A stretch of 64,000 nucleotides of DNA from Mesorhizobium ciceri biovar biserrulae WSM1271 (GTDB lineage Bacteria; Pseudomonadota; Alphaproteobacteria; Rhizobiales; Rhizobiaceae): contig NC_014923.1 in assembly GCF_000185905.1 (NCBI RefSeq), forward strand, positions 744,001 to 808,000. The letters run 5' to 3'. Positions 16,807 to 28,204 of the stretch are shown piece after piece. Both the position numbers and the translations under genes were made by a program. Position 1 is the stretch's first letter. The number at the start of each line of letters is the position of its first letter. The notes below the pieces were generated by a model, which made no database searches, was not told the DNA's origin, and saw only the letters and a list, made by a program, of their open reading frames with translations.

Positions 16807-17484
16807 TCAACCGGCTGCCTTATCGGCTGCCGTCCTGATCGCCTGGATGTTCTGCCGATAAGCCTCGACGCTGCCGCCTTTGAAGATGGCGGCGCCCGCC
16901 ACCAGCACATCGGCGCCGGCAGCGGTGACCAGCGGCGCGGTTTCGGCTGAAACACCGCCGTCGATCTCGATGCGGATCGGCCGGCCTCCGACGAGGGCCT
17001 TGACCCGCGTCACCTTGTCGACGATCGCTGGGATGAAGGCCTGGCCGCCGAAGCCCGGATTGACGGTCATGATCAGGATCAGGTCGAGCCGGTCGAGCAC
17101 GTATTCGACCACGCTTTCCGGCGTCGCCGGATTGAGCGACACACCGGCCTTCTTGCCAAGATTCCTGATGGTCTGCAGCGAGCGGTCAAGATGCGGGCCG
17201 GCCTCGGCATGGACGGTCAAACCGTCGCAGCCGGCCTCGGCGAAAGCGGCCAAATAGGGGTCGGCCGGGGCAATCATCAGATGGCAGTCGAAGAAGGCCT
17301 TGGTGCGGTTGCGGATCGCCTTGATCACTGGCGGGCCAAAGGTGATGTTGGGCACGAAATGCCCGTCCATAACATCGAGATGTATCCAATCGGCGCCGGC
17401 TGCCGCTACCGCTTCGACCTCATCGCCGAGTTTGGAAAAATCCGATGCCAGCACCGATGGTGCAATCAGGGTCTTTCTGCTCAT
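16807..17484 (-). CDS. rpe: Ribulose-phosphate 3-epimerase
   Basis: Rpe interconverts ribulose-5-phosphate and xylulose-5-phosphate in the pentose phosphate pathway. The 225-residue TIM barrel has the family signatures [32 protein letters not shown] (His and Asp metal ligands), [25 protein letters not shown] and IEIDGGVS, with the phosphate-binding VAGAAIFKG near the end. Length and order are canonical. GGAAAGG precedes the ATG. It stands alone between the GntR/matB promoter region and the terminator of the secreted-protein operon. Confidence 0.95.
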   Translation of the reverse strand: MSRKTLIAPSVLASDFSKLGDEVEAVAAAGADWIHLDVMDGHFVPNITFGPPVIKAIRNRTKAFFDCHLMIAPADPYLAAFAEAGCDGLTVHAEAGPHLDRSLQTIRNLGKKAGVSLNPATPESVVEYVLDRLDLILIMTVNPGFGGQAFIPAIVDKVTRVKALVGGRPIRIEIDGGVSAETAPLVTAAGADVLVAGAAIFKGGSVEAYRQNIQAIRTAADKAAG

Positions 17485-17652
17485 GGATGCGGCCTTTCCG
17501 AGTGTCCTTCTCGTTGGCCACCCTATCGACTGCCTAATGCGCCGCAGCCGACTTGTCGAGGGTGCAGGCGCGGTCGACGCGCAGGCTGGGACGCGTGCCG
17601 TTATCCGCGATCATGCTGCGGCCAATTCCCGCTTGTCCCCACAGCTGCGAAG

Positions 17653-17683
17653 AAAAACCCGCCGGATTGCTCCGGCGGGGTTT
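17653..17683 (-). terminator. Rho-independent terminator of the secreted-protein operon
   Basis: Read on the minus strand, AAACCCCGCCGGA and TCCGGCGGGTTTTTC form a long GC-rich stem with a 4-nt loop (GCAA) followed by a T-run. It lies about 25 bases past the stop of the DUF11/Cys-repeat gene. Confidence 0.85.
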
Positions 17684-17706
17684 CTGGTCTCGTGTCGAGC
17701 AGGTGG

Positions 17707-20700
17707 TTATTGCTGCTGGAGCTTCAGGATTCTGTCTGGAACCTGGTCCTGCCGCTGTTCGACTTGCGGCCTGCGCCGTGGCAGCACCTGCTGCAGCAGC
17801 AGGCCGGGGTTCAGCTCCAGCGACGGTTGTCCGCGGACCGCCCGGCAGTTCGGATAGCGCCCGATCGTGCCTTCCGGGCAGCGCCTCCTGATGATCGGCT
17901 GGCACTGGCCATCGATCATCTGCGAGCCCGGTGCGCATTCCACCTCCTGCCTGCGGCATGCGCCGTTGATCACCTCGGTGCCGCGCGGGCAGACACATTC
18001 GCCGCGCTTGTTGTGGACCTGGCCGCGTATGTCGCACTGCTCCTGCGTCGGCTGCTTGCGCCGGCAGGCATTGCCCCGCACCTCGGTACCCCTCGGGCAG
18101 ACACAATTGCCGTCGGCGTCGTGGACCTGGCCACGGATGGTGCACTGGTCAGGCCTTGGCCGGATCGGGCGGCAGGCGCCGTTTCTGACCTCGTTGCCTT
18201 GCGGGCAGACGCAGTCTCCGTCCGCGTCGTGGACCTGGCCACGGATGATGCACTGCTCAGGCTTCGGCCGGATCGGACGGCAGGCGCCATTGCGCACCTC
18301 GGTCCCTCGCGGGCAGACACAGTCTCCATCGGCATCGTGGACCTGGCCACGGATCGTGCACTGCTCCGGCTTTGGCTGGATCGGGCGGCAGCCATTGCCC
18401 CTGATCTCGGTTCCCCTGGGGCAAACACAATCGCCATCCGCATTGTGGACCTGGCCACGGATAGTGCACTGCTCGGGCTTGTCGGTCCTGACGCACCTGC
18501 CGTTCTCGAGCCCGGTTCCGCGTGGGCAGACGCAGCGGCCGTCCTCGGTGCGGATCTGGCCCTCGAGCAGCACACAGCGTTTCGGCTGTTCCGGCTTCGG
18601 CACGATACCACCGCCCGGCGAGCACTGGCCGTTGCGGTAGGTGGTGCCTTCGGGGCAAACGCAGCGGCCGGCATCGTTCATGACGAAGCCTTGCGAGCAT
18701 TCCTTCCTCGTCTCCTGGCTAATGGTGAAGGGATGGCAGGCATAGGCCTTGCCGCGATCGCCCTGCACATTGATCTGATCGCCGCCAAGCACGTCGCCAC
18801 CGCCCTGCACCCGTGTGTCGGGAGACAGCACGCCGACGCAATTCTGGCCGCTGACATTGCCCTGCAGATTGGCCAGGCGGCCGTCGTCGGGAATGACCAC
18901 GGTGACATGGTGTACCCGGCTTTCGCCGGCGCCGAGCGTCAGGTTGGCAATGCAGGACGCAGGCAAGGTTGCCGGTTCCGGCGAGCAGCCGAAGGGCGGA
19001 TCGATCGAGGTGATCTCAACGCCTTCCAGCCTGCCGAGCCCCTCCACGCCGATCGCATCGCCGATGCGGACCGGCCCGGAGAAGGCGGTCGCTCCGTCAT
19101 TGGTGATGGTGATCTCGAACGAGCAGGGTTGGCCGAGCCTGCATTCGCGGTCGCCGGTCTTTTCGACACGGATGGTCGAAGAACCGCCGCCCTTGGCGCA
19201 GGCCTGGCCAAAGGGATAGACGACGTCGTCGCCCGGCGCAGGCCCATAGGAGCCGCGCGCGCAGTTTTCGAACGCGCCATTCGCCGAGACCGTCACGTCG
19301 AAGTGGCGGCTGGTTCCAGGTGTCATGACGGCACCGGGAATCTGGCACGACAGCGCATTGGCCGGAACCGGTCCGCACGCCCATTCCGCGCCGTCGGGGG
19401 TGACGGTCTGGATCTGGACGGGCGCGCCGCCGGCCACCAGCGTGGCGGCATCGTTGACCCGCACCGGACCGGTGGGGGCAGCGGTGCCAAGGCTGATGAC
19501 GGTGATGCGGCAAGAGACGACCGCGGCACCGGCGAGCGAGCCGTTGCACACCTTGGTGATGCGCAGGGTCGGCTTGCCGCCATTGGGATGACGGAAGCGT
19601 TCCTTGGCGCAGGCCTTGTTGTTGGTGAGGTCGTTTTCACCGGCGATGGGCTTCACCTCAGCGCAATTCTCGACAGTGTCCGACTGGTAGCCGGCCGGCA
19701 TGACCGCCTTCACGAAGATCGGCGTCGAGGCGCCCGCAGGCAGCGAGATGCCGGCATTGTCGCAGCGGAACTGGCCGGGGCCGTTCGGTCCGCATGTCCA
19801 GGGCGGGCTCGGCCCGAAGGTCGAGGACGACGGCGCGCCGCCCGGATAGCTGTCGATCACCGTCAGCGGTCCATTGTAGGTGGCGCTGCCGTTGTTGATG
19901 ATGTCGATCACGAAGGTGCAGATGCCGTCGGCCGAGCAGACCGGGACGCGGGCACGCTTCTTCAGGATCAGGTCGACCTTCTTCTCCACCGGCGGCCGGC
20001 AGTCGCGGTCACGGTCGCCGCGCCGGCAGATCGGGATCGAGGCACAGCCGCGATCGTTCGACTGGCTGCCGAACAGCGGCTTGCCGCTGGCGCCATAGTT
20101 ATAGGTGGCGCAGTTGCGTAAAGCACCGCCTTGCCAGCCTCCGGCCGGCTTGAAACCAAGCTTGAGGTCGACGGAGGCCCCCGGATTGAGCGTGGTCACC
20201 GGATAGGTGCAGGTCATCGGGGTGGTTCCGGGTACGCAGACCCAGGGCGGATTTGGCCCTGAATCGAGCGTCGAGCCGGCCGGCAGCGTCACCTCGTCGA
20301 GCACGATCTTGCCGTGGTAGGCACCGGTGCCGACATTGGTGACCCTGATGGTGAAGTCGCAGCCGCCGCCCATCGTGCAACGCGTCACGTCGGCGCGTTT
20401 CTCGACCTTGAGGTCCGGCTCCTTGTCCCTGGGCGGGCACCTCTGGTCTCGCGGGATGACGATGTCGATCGTCTGCGTGCAGCACAGGCCCCAGCCTTCC
20501 TTCGGACCGGCATAGGTTTCGATGCCGGTGACGATGAGGTGGATGACGTCGCCGGGCGAGGCACCGACGATCTTCCAGTTGAGCACACCGCCGCCCGCCG
20601 GCACCAATTGGGTATCGGGGATGATGTTGATGCCGGGCGTGCTCGTCGACACCTGCACCCACTTGCCGCCCATCTCCGGGCCGACCGGCATGTGGTAGAT

Positions 20701-21552
20701 GAAGGCGCCGCCGCCGGGCACGCAGTCGACCGTGCCGCGTTCCACCTTGAAGCATTCCTTGCCGGGAGGTGGCGGTGGCGGATTGCACTTGGTGACGTCG
20801 ATCTTGATCGAGGTCTTCACGCCGGTCTTGAAGTCACCGTCGTCGGGCTTGCCCGGATCCTGCGACGGGATGATAGTCCCGGTGCCCGGTCCGGCCGTCA
20901 CCTTGATCATGCCCTGGTTGTCGACGATCATCGGCGCGGGAAATGCCGCACGATCGATCTTGGCCGTGATCGCGAAGTTGATCACACGCTCGTTGGCAGC
21001 GCCGACGCCGTCGACATCGGACGTGGAGATCCGGAAGTCCGAAACCGTGGCAGTATCGTTCGGGTCAGCCGAAGTGCTGATCGTTGCACCCGGCAGTGAT
21101 CCGCCGGACGAATCCGTGCCGTCGCCGGACACGTTGACGTTGATGATCGCAAGGCCGTGCGGAAGCTGGTCCTTGAAGTCGATCCTGACCTTCTTCAGCC
21201 TGGCCTCGAGGCTCGGGTCGGCAAGGCCCTGCGGATCGCCGCGCAAGCCGAAGCTCAGCGAGTAGACGACGTAATCGCAGCCTCTTTGAGTGCCTGTCTT
21301 GGTGAAGAAAGGCACCACCTGGTCAGGCCTCGGAGTGACGACGCGCGAACTGTCAAGATCGAGCTTCAGCTCCGGGGTGATCGAGGCAGCGTCTTCTGCA
21401 AAGCCTTGCACCGGGGTGAACATGGCGACCGCGATACCGGCCGCCATCAGCCAGCGCGCGCCGCGCCTGGCGTATGACAGGGGTTTCATGATCGTCTCCA
21501 TGACGGTTGTTTGGGCGTTCGTTGCGAGCGGGGAGAGTGCGAGATTTTTCAT
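17707..21552 (-). CDS. Large secreted protein with DUF11-like modules and 36-residue Cys repeats
   Basis: No known function. It encodes 1281 residues from the ATG at 21552 (GAGGAGGGG upstream); an ATG at codon 22 (21489) would start directly at a classical signal peptide (MKPLSYARRGARWLMAAGIA, cleavage near GFA-ED). Order: a 200-residue N-terminal region (about 55-255); a Pro-run; a Cys-containing module at 267-372 homologous to the C-terminus of the upstream partner protein; four DUF11-type Ig-like modules at about 379-510, 524-655, 659-788 and 791-945; then Cys repeats at 952-1205. Six of the repeats have an exact 36-residue period and the pattern C-x12-C-x-C-x10-C. Two degenerate Cys units and a Gln/Arg-rich tail (RILKLQQQ) end the protein. 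It follows the propeller gene by 10 nt. No sortase signal or beta-barrel is visible, so it is probably periplasmic or surface-exposed. Confidence 0.8.
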   Translation of the reverse strand: MKNLALSPLATNAQTTVMETIMKPLSYARRGARWLMAAGIAVAMFTPVQGFAEDAASITPELKLDLDSSRVVTPRPDQVVPFFTKTGTQRGCDYVVYSLSFGLRGDPQGLADPSLEARLKKVRIDFKDQLPHGLAIINVNVSGDGTDSSGGSLPGATISTSADPNDTATVSDFRISTSDVDGVGAANERVINFAITAKIDRAAFPAPMIVDNQGMIKVTAGPGTGTIIPSQDPGKPDDGDFKTGVKTSIKIDVTKCNPPPPPPGKECFKVERGTVDCVPGGGAFIYHMPVGPEMGGKWVQVSTSTPGINIIPDTQLVPAGGGVLNWKIVGASPGDVIHLIVTGIETYAGPKEGWGLCCTQTIDIVIPRDQRCPPRDKEPDLKVEKRADVTRCTMGGGCDFTIRVTNVGTGAYHGKIVLDEVTLPAGSTLDSGPNPPWVCVPGTTPMTCTYPVTTLNPGASVDLKLGFKPAGGWQGGALRNCATYNYGASGKPLFGSQSNDRGCASIPICRRGDRDRDCRPPVEKKVDLILKKRARVPVCSADGICTFVIDIINNGSATYNGPLTVIDSYPGGAPSSSTFGPSPPWTCGPNGPGQFRCDNAGISLPAGASTPIFVKAVMPAGYQSDTVENCAEVKPIAGENDLTNNKACAKERFRHPNGGKPTLRITKVCNGSLAGAAVVSCRITVISLGTAAPTGPVRVNDAATLVAGGAPVQIQTVTPDGAEWACGPVPANALSCQIPGAVMTPGTSRHFDVTVSANGAFENCARGSYGPAPGDDVVYPFGQACAKGGGSSTIRVEKTGDRECRLGQPCSFEITITNDGATAFSGPVRIGDAIGVEGLGRLEGVEITSIDPPFGCSPEPATLPASCIANLTLGAGESRVHHVTVVIPDDGRLANLQGNVSGQNCVGVLSPDTRVQGGGDVLGGDQINVQGDRGKAYACHPFTISQETRKECSQGFVMNDAGRCVCPEGTTYRNGQCSPGGGIVPKPEQPKRCVLLEGQIRTEDGRCVCPRGTGLENGRCVRTDKPEQCTIRGQVHNADGDCVCPRGTEIRGNGCRPIQPKPEQCTIRGQVHDADGDCVCPRGTEVRNGACRPIRPKPEQCIIRGQVHDADGDCVCPQGNEVRNGACRPIRPRPDQCTIRGQVHDADGNCVCPRGTEVRGNACRRKQPTQEQCDIRGQVHNKRGECVCPRGTEVINGACRRQEVECAPGSQMIDGQCQPIIRRRCPEGTIGRYPNCRAVRGQPSLELNPGLLLQQVLPRRRPQVEQRQDQVPDRILKLQQQ
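17938..18576 (-). repeat. 108-bp coding tandem repeat (six units)
   Basis: Six consecutive units of about 108 bp encode the 36-residue Cys repeats. First-Cys codons lie at residues 993, 1029, 1065, 1101, 1137 and 1173. The middle four share RGQVHxADGxCVCPxGxE almost unchanged, and their DNA is also near identical (for example GTGGACCTGGCCACGGAT recurs on the plus strand). Such an array can change copy number by recombination. Confidence 0.85.
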
Positions 21553-21562
21553 CTTCCCCTCC

Positions 21563-23530
21563 TCAACGTTCGCAGCTGGCGGCTGGGGTTCTGAGCGGCA
21601 AAGTCATCTTGCAGCAAGGGTAATAGCCACCCTTGTCCTTGTCGGACTTCCTGTAGAAGCAGAGCCCGACATCGACTGTGTCGCCCGGATAGTGGCCGGT
21701 GATGTCGATCGTGTAGGGCTTGCCGGGCGCATGCGACTGGGATGATGTCACCCCGACGCCTGGCGTCCTGGACTGGACCTTGATCGAATCGCCGCCGAAG
21801 CCGGCATGGTCATGGAGATAGAGATCGGCCTCGAGGCCGGAAGGCGTGCAGTAATACTGGACGTCGTCGACGTCGAGACATGGAGGCAGGTTGCCGGGTG
21901 GTGGGAAATCCGGCGGGTAGAAGGGGGGCAGGTAGCCGCCCGGGATTTCCTCGTAATAGCCGGCGCGGCCCTCGCAAGGGTGCCAGACGGCAACATCGCC
22001 GACATGGCCCTCGACCTCCGGGTCTTCCAAATAACCGTCGAAGTCGACGAACCATGAGCCGAAGGGCGGCACATTGGCCGGCTTGACCAGCTCTTTCGGC
22101 GTGATCTGCACACCGTGTACGGCCAGCGGCCCGCCGGCTGCGAGCTGTTCGGCGAGTGAAGGATTGTCGCGCAGCTTGTCGCCCGTGTTGACCAGCGTCT
22201 GCGTGCAGACGGAGCTGTCGAGATTGCCGTCGGCATCATAGCCATATTGCAGATCAAGACCGCCGGCCGACTGCCGGTTGCCTTGGGGGAAGCCGACCGC
22301 ATATTCCTGCGGCACTTCGACCCAGACCGATTCCGTTTCCGGATCGTCCGGGTTCTCCCGGAAATAGCGGATGACCTCGCCTTTACCGGAATCGGCGAAC
22401 TGGCTGTAATCGTAACGGTTCTCGACCGGACCGCGCTGGGCCAGGTACATGAAGCCGCTATTGTCGAAGGCGATGTCGGTGACGGCGTAGTCCTTGTCGG
22501 CCCTGACCGTCAGTTCCCAGCGCGGGTCACCGGCAAAACTGCCGTCGCGAGCGATGCCCACCGACCAGATTTCCGACTTTTCGCCGACCGAATAGTAGAG
22601 CCGGCCGCCATGGTAGGAGACACCCCAGACGCGGCGCTCGTCCTGCGTGTAGCCCCAGCTGTCGGGGTCTTCGCTATCGAAGGCGGCACCTTGTATGTCC
22701 GTCACCGAACCATCGTCGGCGACGGGAGCGAGCCCATGCGTGGGCCGGCCGGCAACGCCGTGATCGAAGCTGTCGATCAGTCTGCCTTCGGCGTCGATGC
22801 GATGGATCAGGCCGGTGTCGAGATCGGACGCAAAGAACTCGCGGTGAGTGGCGTCGAAAGTGAGATTGCCGATGCCGGGACCGCTGTTGGTGTCGATGTC
22901 GGCGAATTTGGAGACCTGGCCGGTGATGCCGTCGATCTTCCAGACGGTGCCCGGCCCGCCACCGTTTTCGGTGCCGAACTGGCCATCCATGAAGGTGGCG
23001 CCGGCAGCGCCGCGGCGCTGCCTCTCGGGGCGGCCGTCATCGTCGGCATCCGGGGTGACGATACGGATGCCGTGCAGCGAGGTGGCGCCGGCATAGAGAT
23101 TGGGAATGCCCGATGGAACGCCGTCGCGCACGCCGTCATCATAGGTGACGCCGAACACCTGGCCGATCTGCTCCGCCGTCACCTCGAAGGGCGGCGGCGT
23201 GTTGACCAGCTGGCCGGAGGCTGGGCCGCCCAGATGCGAAACGTCGAACACGCGCAAGGTGGCGCGCGTGGGGTCGATGAAGGTTTCGTCGACCGGATCG
23301 ACGCCGGGCGGCAGGCCCTCTTTTTCGGAATCAGGGGGGTCGAAATTGGGAATGATGGTGCCGGAGAATCCGGTCACCGCCATCGAGCCGGGATAGATGA
23401 TCCGGGTTTCCTGCGCCTGCGCGGCGCCCAGCCACAGGCCGAGTGCCAGCGCCAGCAACCCGCCTGGATGCACAGCACGGCGCAAGCCGCCATCAAGAGA
23501 CGACACGAACGAGCCGCGGATGCGAGACAT
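21563..23530 (-). CDS. Secreted beta-propeller-like protein, operon partner of the DUF11/Cys-repeat protein
   Basis: No known function. The frame stays open far upstream, but ATG 23530 is preceded by GGGGGG and begins a signal peptide (hydrophobic [16 protein letters not shown], cleavage near AQA-QE). This gives 655 residues. The mid region (about 60-500) has repeated strand-like blocks such as [53 protein letters not shown] and ITDIAF-like [19 protein letters not shown]. These are consistent with an NHL/SMP-30-like propeller. Residues 551-655 form a Cys-containing module that aligns with residues 267-372 of the downstream protein (shared TPG, PGD and CC positions). The stop lies 10 nt before the next start, so the pair is one operon. 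Confidence 0.75.
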   Translation of the reverse strand: MSRIRGSFVSSLDGGLRRAVHPGGLLALALGLWLGAAQAQETRIIYPGSMAVTGFSGTIIPNFDPPDSEKEGLPPGVDPVDETFIDPTRATLRVFDVSHLGGPASGQLVNTPPPFEVTAEQIGQVFGVTYDDGVRDGVPSGIPNLYAGATSLHGIRIVTPDADDDGRPERQRRGAAGATFMDGQFGTENGGGPGTVWKIDGITGQVSKFADIDTNSGPGIGNLTFDATHREFFASDLDTGLIHRIDAEGRLIDSFDHGVAGRPTHGLAPVADDGSVTDIQGAAFDSEDPDSWGYTQDERRVWGVSYHGGRLYYSVGEKSEIWSVGIARDGSFAGDPRWELTVRADKDYAVTDIAFDNSGFMYLAQRGPVENRYDYSQFADSGKGEVIRYFRENPDDPETESVWVEVPQEYAVGFPQGNRQSAGGLDLQYGYDADGNLDSSVCTQTLVNTGDKLRDNPSLAEQLAAGGPLAVHGVQITPKELVKPANVPPFGSWFVDFDGYLEDPEVEGHVGDVAVWHPCEGRAGYYEEIPGGYLPPFYPPDFPPPGNLPPCLDVDDVQYYCTPSGLEADLYLHDHAGFGGDSIKVQSRTPGVGVTSSQSHAPGKPYTIDITGHYPGDTVDVGLCFYRKSDKDKGGYYPCCKMTLPLRTPAASCER

Positions 23531-24019
23531 GACACTACCCCCCGTAGTCGACGGGAGAACGTCGGGGCTGGCCGCGCAAATCAGGGCAAGGCGCGGCGGT
23601 CCGGCTCGTTCTTCCCTGATCGAATTGTCTGCTTTCCTCAAGACGACGATACGCCTGGTCTTACGCAGGGTCAACGGAATCAGCGGAAAGCCCAGCGCAT
23701 CGACCCCGTCCCGAAGGCGGTGGTCGCGCCGAGCTCCTGTTGTTCCCGGAGACCTCAGAGCCTCTGGGTTATTGGTCATGGGGGCTTCCTTTCCGGGCCG
23801 CACCATGCGGCACCTGGAGATCAGTCGCGGGCGGAGATGGAAAGGTTCATGGAAGGCCTGCGCAGAATGCTTGCGCGCGATGCCGCCTGTTCTTATATAC
23901 GCGCCAAGCCGTTCGGCGCCGGAATGCCGGTTGCCGGAACGGGATTTCTTGTGAACAGGGGCTTTCGTCGGAACGCCTGTACGGGTCCTGAGAGCCTGCT
24001 TAGCGGAGAGACTAGAGAA
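23531..24019. other. Divergent intergenic region between the secreted-protein operon and dnaK
   Basis: These 489 bases separate two divergent genes. An ATG at 23779 on the minus strand continues in frame into the propeller gene. It would place the signal peptide about 83 residues inside the protein, so it is treated as leader. Apart from the RpoH-like dnaK promoter at 23870-23898, no further gene or RNA is supported. Confidence 0.5.
23870..23898 (+). promoter_or_regulatory. Candidate RpoH (sigma-32) promoter of dnaK
   Basis: CTTGCG at 23870-23875 and CTTATAT at 23892-23898 are separated by 16 bases. This resembles the rhizobial heat-shock promoter pattern (CTTG-type -35 and CYTAT-type -10). 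It lies about 120 bases before the dnaK start. Confidence 0.55.
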
Positions 24020-25936
<1,917 letters not shown>

Positions 25937-25960
25937 ACCGTTTGACGGCAAGATAAAGCG

Positions 25961-25988
25961 AAAAGCCCGGCGAAGGCCGGGCTTTTTT
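25961..25988 (+). terminator. Rho-independent terminator after dnaK
   Basis: AAGCCCGG-CGAAGG-CCGGGC followed by TTTTTT forms a strong stem-loop 25 bases past the dnaK stop. It should reduce read-through into dnaJ, giving more DnaK than DnaJ. Confidence 0.85.
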
Positions 25989-26148
25989 GCAACCCCTTGC
26001 AGAAAAACAGCGGGCCTTGCTGAAAAAATGCAGGCAAAGCCGCGTCGACACTGGCATCCCCCTTCCATCGCACCTAAATCGAAGCGTCAGTGCCGGCAAG
26101 AGACGCAACAATGCTTCAAGACGTTGAGCATCCGGACAGCGGGAAAAA

Positions 26149-27279
26149 ATGAAAGCTGATTTCTACGAGACGCTGGGCGTGCAAAAAGGCGCCGATGAGA
26201 AGGAGCTCAAGAGCGCTTTCCGCAAGCTCGCCATGCAATTCCATCCCGATCGCAACCCCGGCGACCATTCCTGCGAGCACAAGTTCAAGGAAATCAACGA
26301 AGCCTACGAGACGCTGAAAGACCCGCAGAAGCGCGCGGCCTATGACCGCTTCGGTCACGCCGCCTTCGAACAGGGCGGCATGAATGGCGGGGCCCAGGGC
26401 TTTGGCGCCGGCGGCTTCGCCGACATTTTTGAGGACATTTTCGGCGACATGATGGGCGGGCGCCAGCGCCGCTCGTCGGGCGGCCGCGAGCGCGGCGCCG
26501 ACCTGCGCTACAACATGGAAATCACCCTGGAAGAGGCTTTTGCCGGCAAGACCGCACAGATCCGGGTGCCGGCGTCGATCTCGTGCTCTGAATGTTCGGG
26601 CAGCGGCGCCAAGCCCGGCACCCAGCCCGTCACCTGCTCGATGTGCAACGGCCACGGCAAGGTGCGCGCCACGCAAGGTTTCTTCTCGATCGAGCGGACC
26701 TGCCCGCAATGCCAGGGGCGCGGCCAGACGATCAAGGATCCGTGCCCGAAATGCGCCGGCCAGGGCCGCGTCACCGAGGAGCGTTCGCTGTCGGTCAACA
26801 TCCCGGCCGGCATCGAGGACGGCACCCGCATCCGCCTTGCCAATGAGGGCGAAGCCGGCCTGCGCGGCGGGCCCTCGGGCGACCTCTATATTTTCCTGGC
26901 GGTCAAACCGCACGAGTTCTTCCAGCGCGACGGCGCCGATCTCTATTGCAAGGTGCCGATCTCGATGACGACGGCAGCCCTTGGCGGCTCCTTCGAGGTG
27001 ACGACGCTGGACGGCACGCAGACCAAGGTCAAGGTGACCGAAGGCACACAGAACGGGCGCCAGTTCCGCCTCAAGGGCAAGGGCATGCCTGTGCTGCGCC
27101 AGCCTAATGTCGGCGACCTCTACATCCAGACCGCGGTGGAGACGCCGCAGAACCTGACCCGGCGCCAGCGCGAACTTCTGGAGGAGTTCGAACAGCTCTC
27201 CTCGCAGGACAATTCGCCTCAATCGAGCGGCTTTTTCGCCCGTATGAAGGATTTCTTCGAGTCTTTCGGCGAGCGTTGA
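26149..27279 (+). CDS. dnaJ: Co-chaperone DnaJ (type I)
   Basis: DnaJ stimulates DnaK ATPase activity and delivers substrates. All type I parts are seen in the 376-residue protein. The J domain comes first, with HPD at residues 33-35. A Gly/Phe-rich linker follows ([19 protein letters not shown]). Then comes the zinc region with four CxxCxGxG motifs: [24 protein letters not shown] and CPKCAGQG. C-terminal substrate domains include [15 protein letters not shown]. It lies 212 nt after dnaK in the same direction, behind a terminator, so it may have its own promoter. Confidence 0.98.
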   Translation: MKADFYETLGVQKGADEKELKSAFRKLAMQFHPDRNPGDHSCEHKFKEINEAYETLKDPQKRAAYDRFGHAAFEQGGMNGGAQGFGAGGFADIFEDIFGDMMGGRQRRSSGGRERGADLRYNMEITLEEAFAGKTAQIRVPASISCSECSGSGAKPGTQPVTCSMCNGHGKVRATQGFFSIERTCPQCQGRGQTIKDPCPKCAGQGRVTEERSLSVNIPAGIEDGTRIRLANEGEAGLRGGPSGDLYIFLAVKPHEFFQRDGADLYCKVPISMTTAALGGSFEVTTLDGTQTKVKVTEGTQNGRQFRLKGKGMPVLRQPNVGDLYIQTAVETPQNLTRRQRELLEEFEQLSSQDNSPQSSGFFARMKDFFESFGER

Positions 27280-27446
27280 TGCACTTTGGCCCGCGTAAGC
27301 CGATTTGCCACGCGTAAATCCTTGAATCGCGTCACCCCTTGAGACGCGACGAAAATTATCTTATCCACGACATGCGTCCGGCCGCGCCTTGCCTAGCACC
27401 GCTCAGGTGCTAAGTAACTTTGCGGGGAGCGCTGAGGAGAGCTTGC

Positions 27447-28052
27447 ATGACACGTGGCCCTGGACTGCGGAAGGCGCTTGTCGAAAAGTTCGACGACGAA
27501 CTCAAATTCTTCAAGGGCTGGATCGACAAGCCGAAGACGGTTGGCTCGATCGTGCCGACCAGTTCGATCACCGCGCGCAAGATGGCCTCGATCGTCAATC
27601 CTAAATCCGGCCTGCCAGTGCTCGAGGTCGGTCCCGGTACCGGCGTCATCACCCGCGCTATCCTCGCCCAGGGCGTACGCCCCGAAAACCTCTACGCTGT
27701 CGAATATTCCACGGATTTCGTTCGTCACCTGCGGCGGCTCTATCCCGGCGTCAACGTCATCGAGGGCGACGCCTTCAACCTCAACGCCACGCTTGGCGAC
27801 AAGAGCGGGATGATCTTCGATTCCGTCGTTTCGGGCGTGCCGCTGCTCAACTTTCCGGTCGCCCAGCGCATCGCCTATATCGAGAGCCTGCTCGACCGCA
27901 TCCCGGCCGGACGGCCGATCGTGCAGTTGACCTATGGCCCGATGTCGCCGATCCCACCCGGCCGCGGCAATTATACGGTCAAACATTTCGATTTCATCCT
28001 CCGCAACATCCCGCCGACGCAGCTGTGGATCTATCGCCGCGAGGCGCACTAA
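27447..28052 (+). CDS. pmtA: Phosphatidylethanolamine N-methyltransferase, rhizobial PmtA type
   Basis: PmtA methylates phosphatidylethanolamine stepwise to phosphatidylcholine using S-adenosylmethionine at the inner membrane. This matters for rhizobia, whose membranes contain phosphatidylcholine. ATG 27447 follows GAGGAGA, giving 201 residues, the size of the rhizobial enzymes. The N-terminus FDDELKFFKGWIDKPKTVGSIVPTSSITAR is typical of the Sinorhizobium type. The SAM-binding motif I VLEVGPGTGVIT is at residues 58-69. The conserved TYGPMSPIP stretch follows near the C-terminus. It stands alone with a repeat element downstream. Confidence 0.9.
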   Translation: MTRGPGLRKALVEKFDDELKFFKGWIDKPKTVGSIVPTSSITARKMASIVNPKSGLPVLEVGPGTGVITRAILAQGVRPENLYAVEYSTDFVRHLRRLYPGVNVIEGDAFNLNATLGDKSGMIFDSVVSGVPLLNFPVAQRIAYIESLLDRIPAGRPIVQLTYGPMSPIPPGRGNYTVKHFDFILRNIPPTQLWIYRREAH

Positions 28053-28060
28053 GTGAGAAG

Positions 28061-28148
28061 GGAGTAGGGGGTAAGGGAGTAGGGATGAAGGGTTCCATTT
28101 CCAGGCTATTTTCTACTCCCATATTCCCCTACTGCCCTATTCCCCTAT
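28061..28148. repeat. Dispersed inverted repeat (GGGAGTAGGG family)
   Basis: The left arm is made of GGGAGTAGGG-type units (28061-28086). The right arm is the complementary CTACTCCC/CCCCTACT/CCCTATTCCCC series (28123-28148). The separating 36 bases have no coding character. It lies between pmtA and the FMN reductase gene and could form a long imperfect hairpin acting as a terminator or mRNA stabiliser. Confidence 0.7.
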
Positions 28149-28204
28149 CCAGCCGTTGATTTGAGCCGTCCTTGGCTGTACCTGTCCGGGAACAAGGGTG
28201 GCCA

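Noticed and set aside
17534..17652. Possible short gene or tail on the minus strand between rpe and the terminator of the Cys-repeat gene
   Set aside because: No ribosome-binding site and no recognisable protein; it lies beyond the terminator.
17938..18576. CRISPR-like regular repeats
   Set aside because: Units are adjacent with no unique spacers, are in frame with a period of exactly 36 codons, and encode conserved Cys residues.
17191..20121. 976-codon plus-strand frame opposite the Cys-repeat protein
   Set aside because: It mirrors the minus-strand gene with a signal peptide and repeats; there is no start site or motif of its own.
22247..24019. 591 open codons in frame upstream of dnaK
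   Set aside because: They run opposite the propeller gene; dnaK has a normal length and a ribosome-binding site at ATG 24020.
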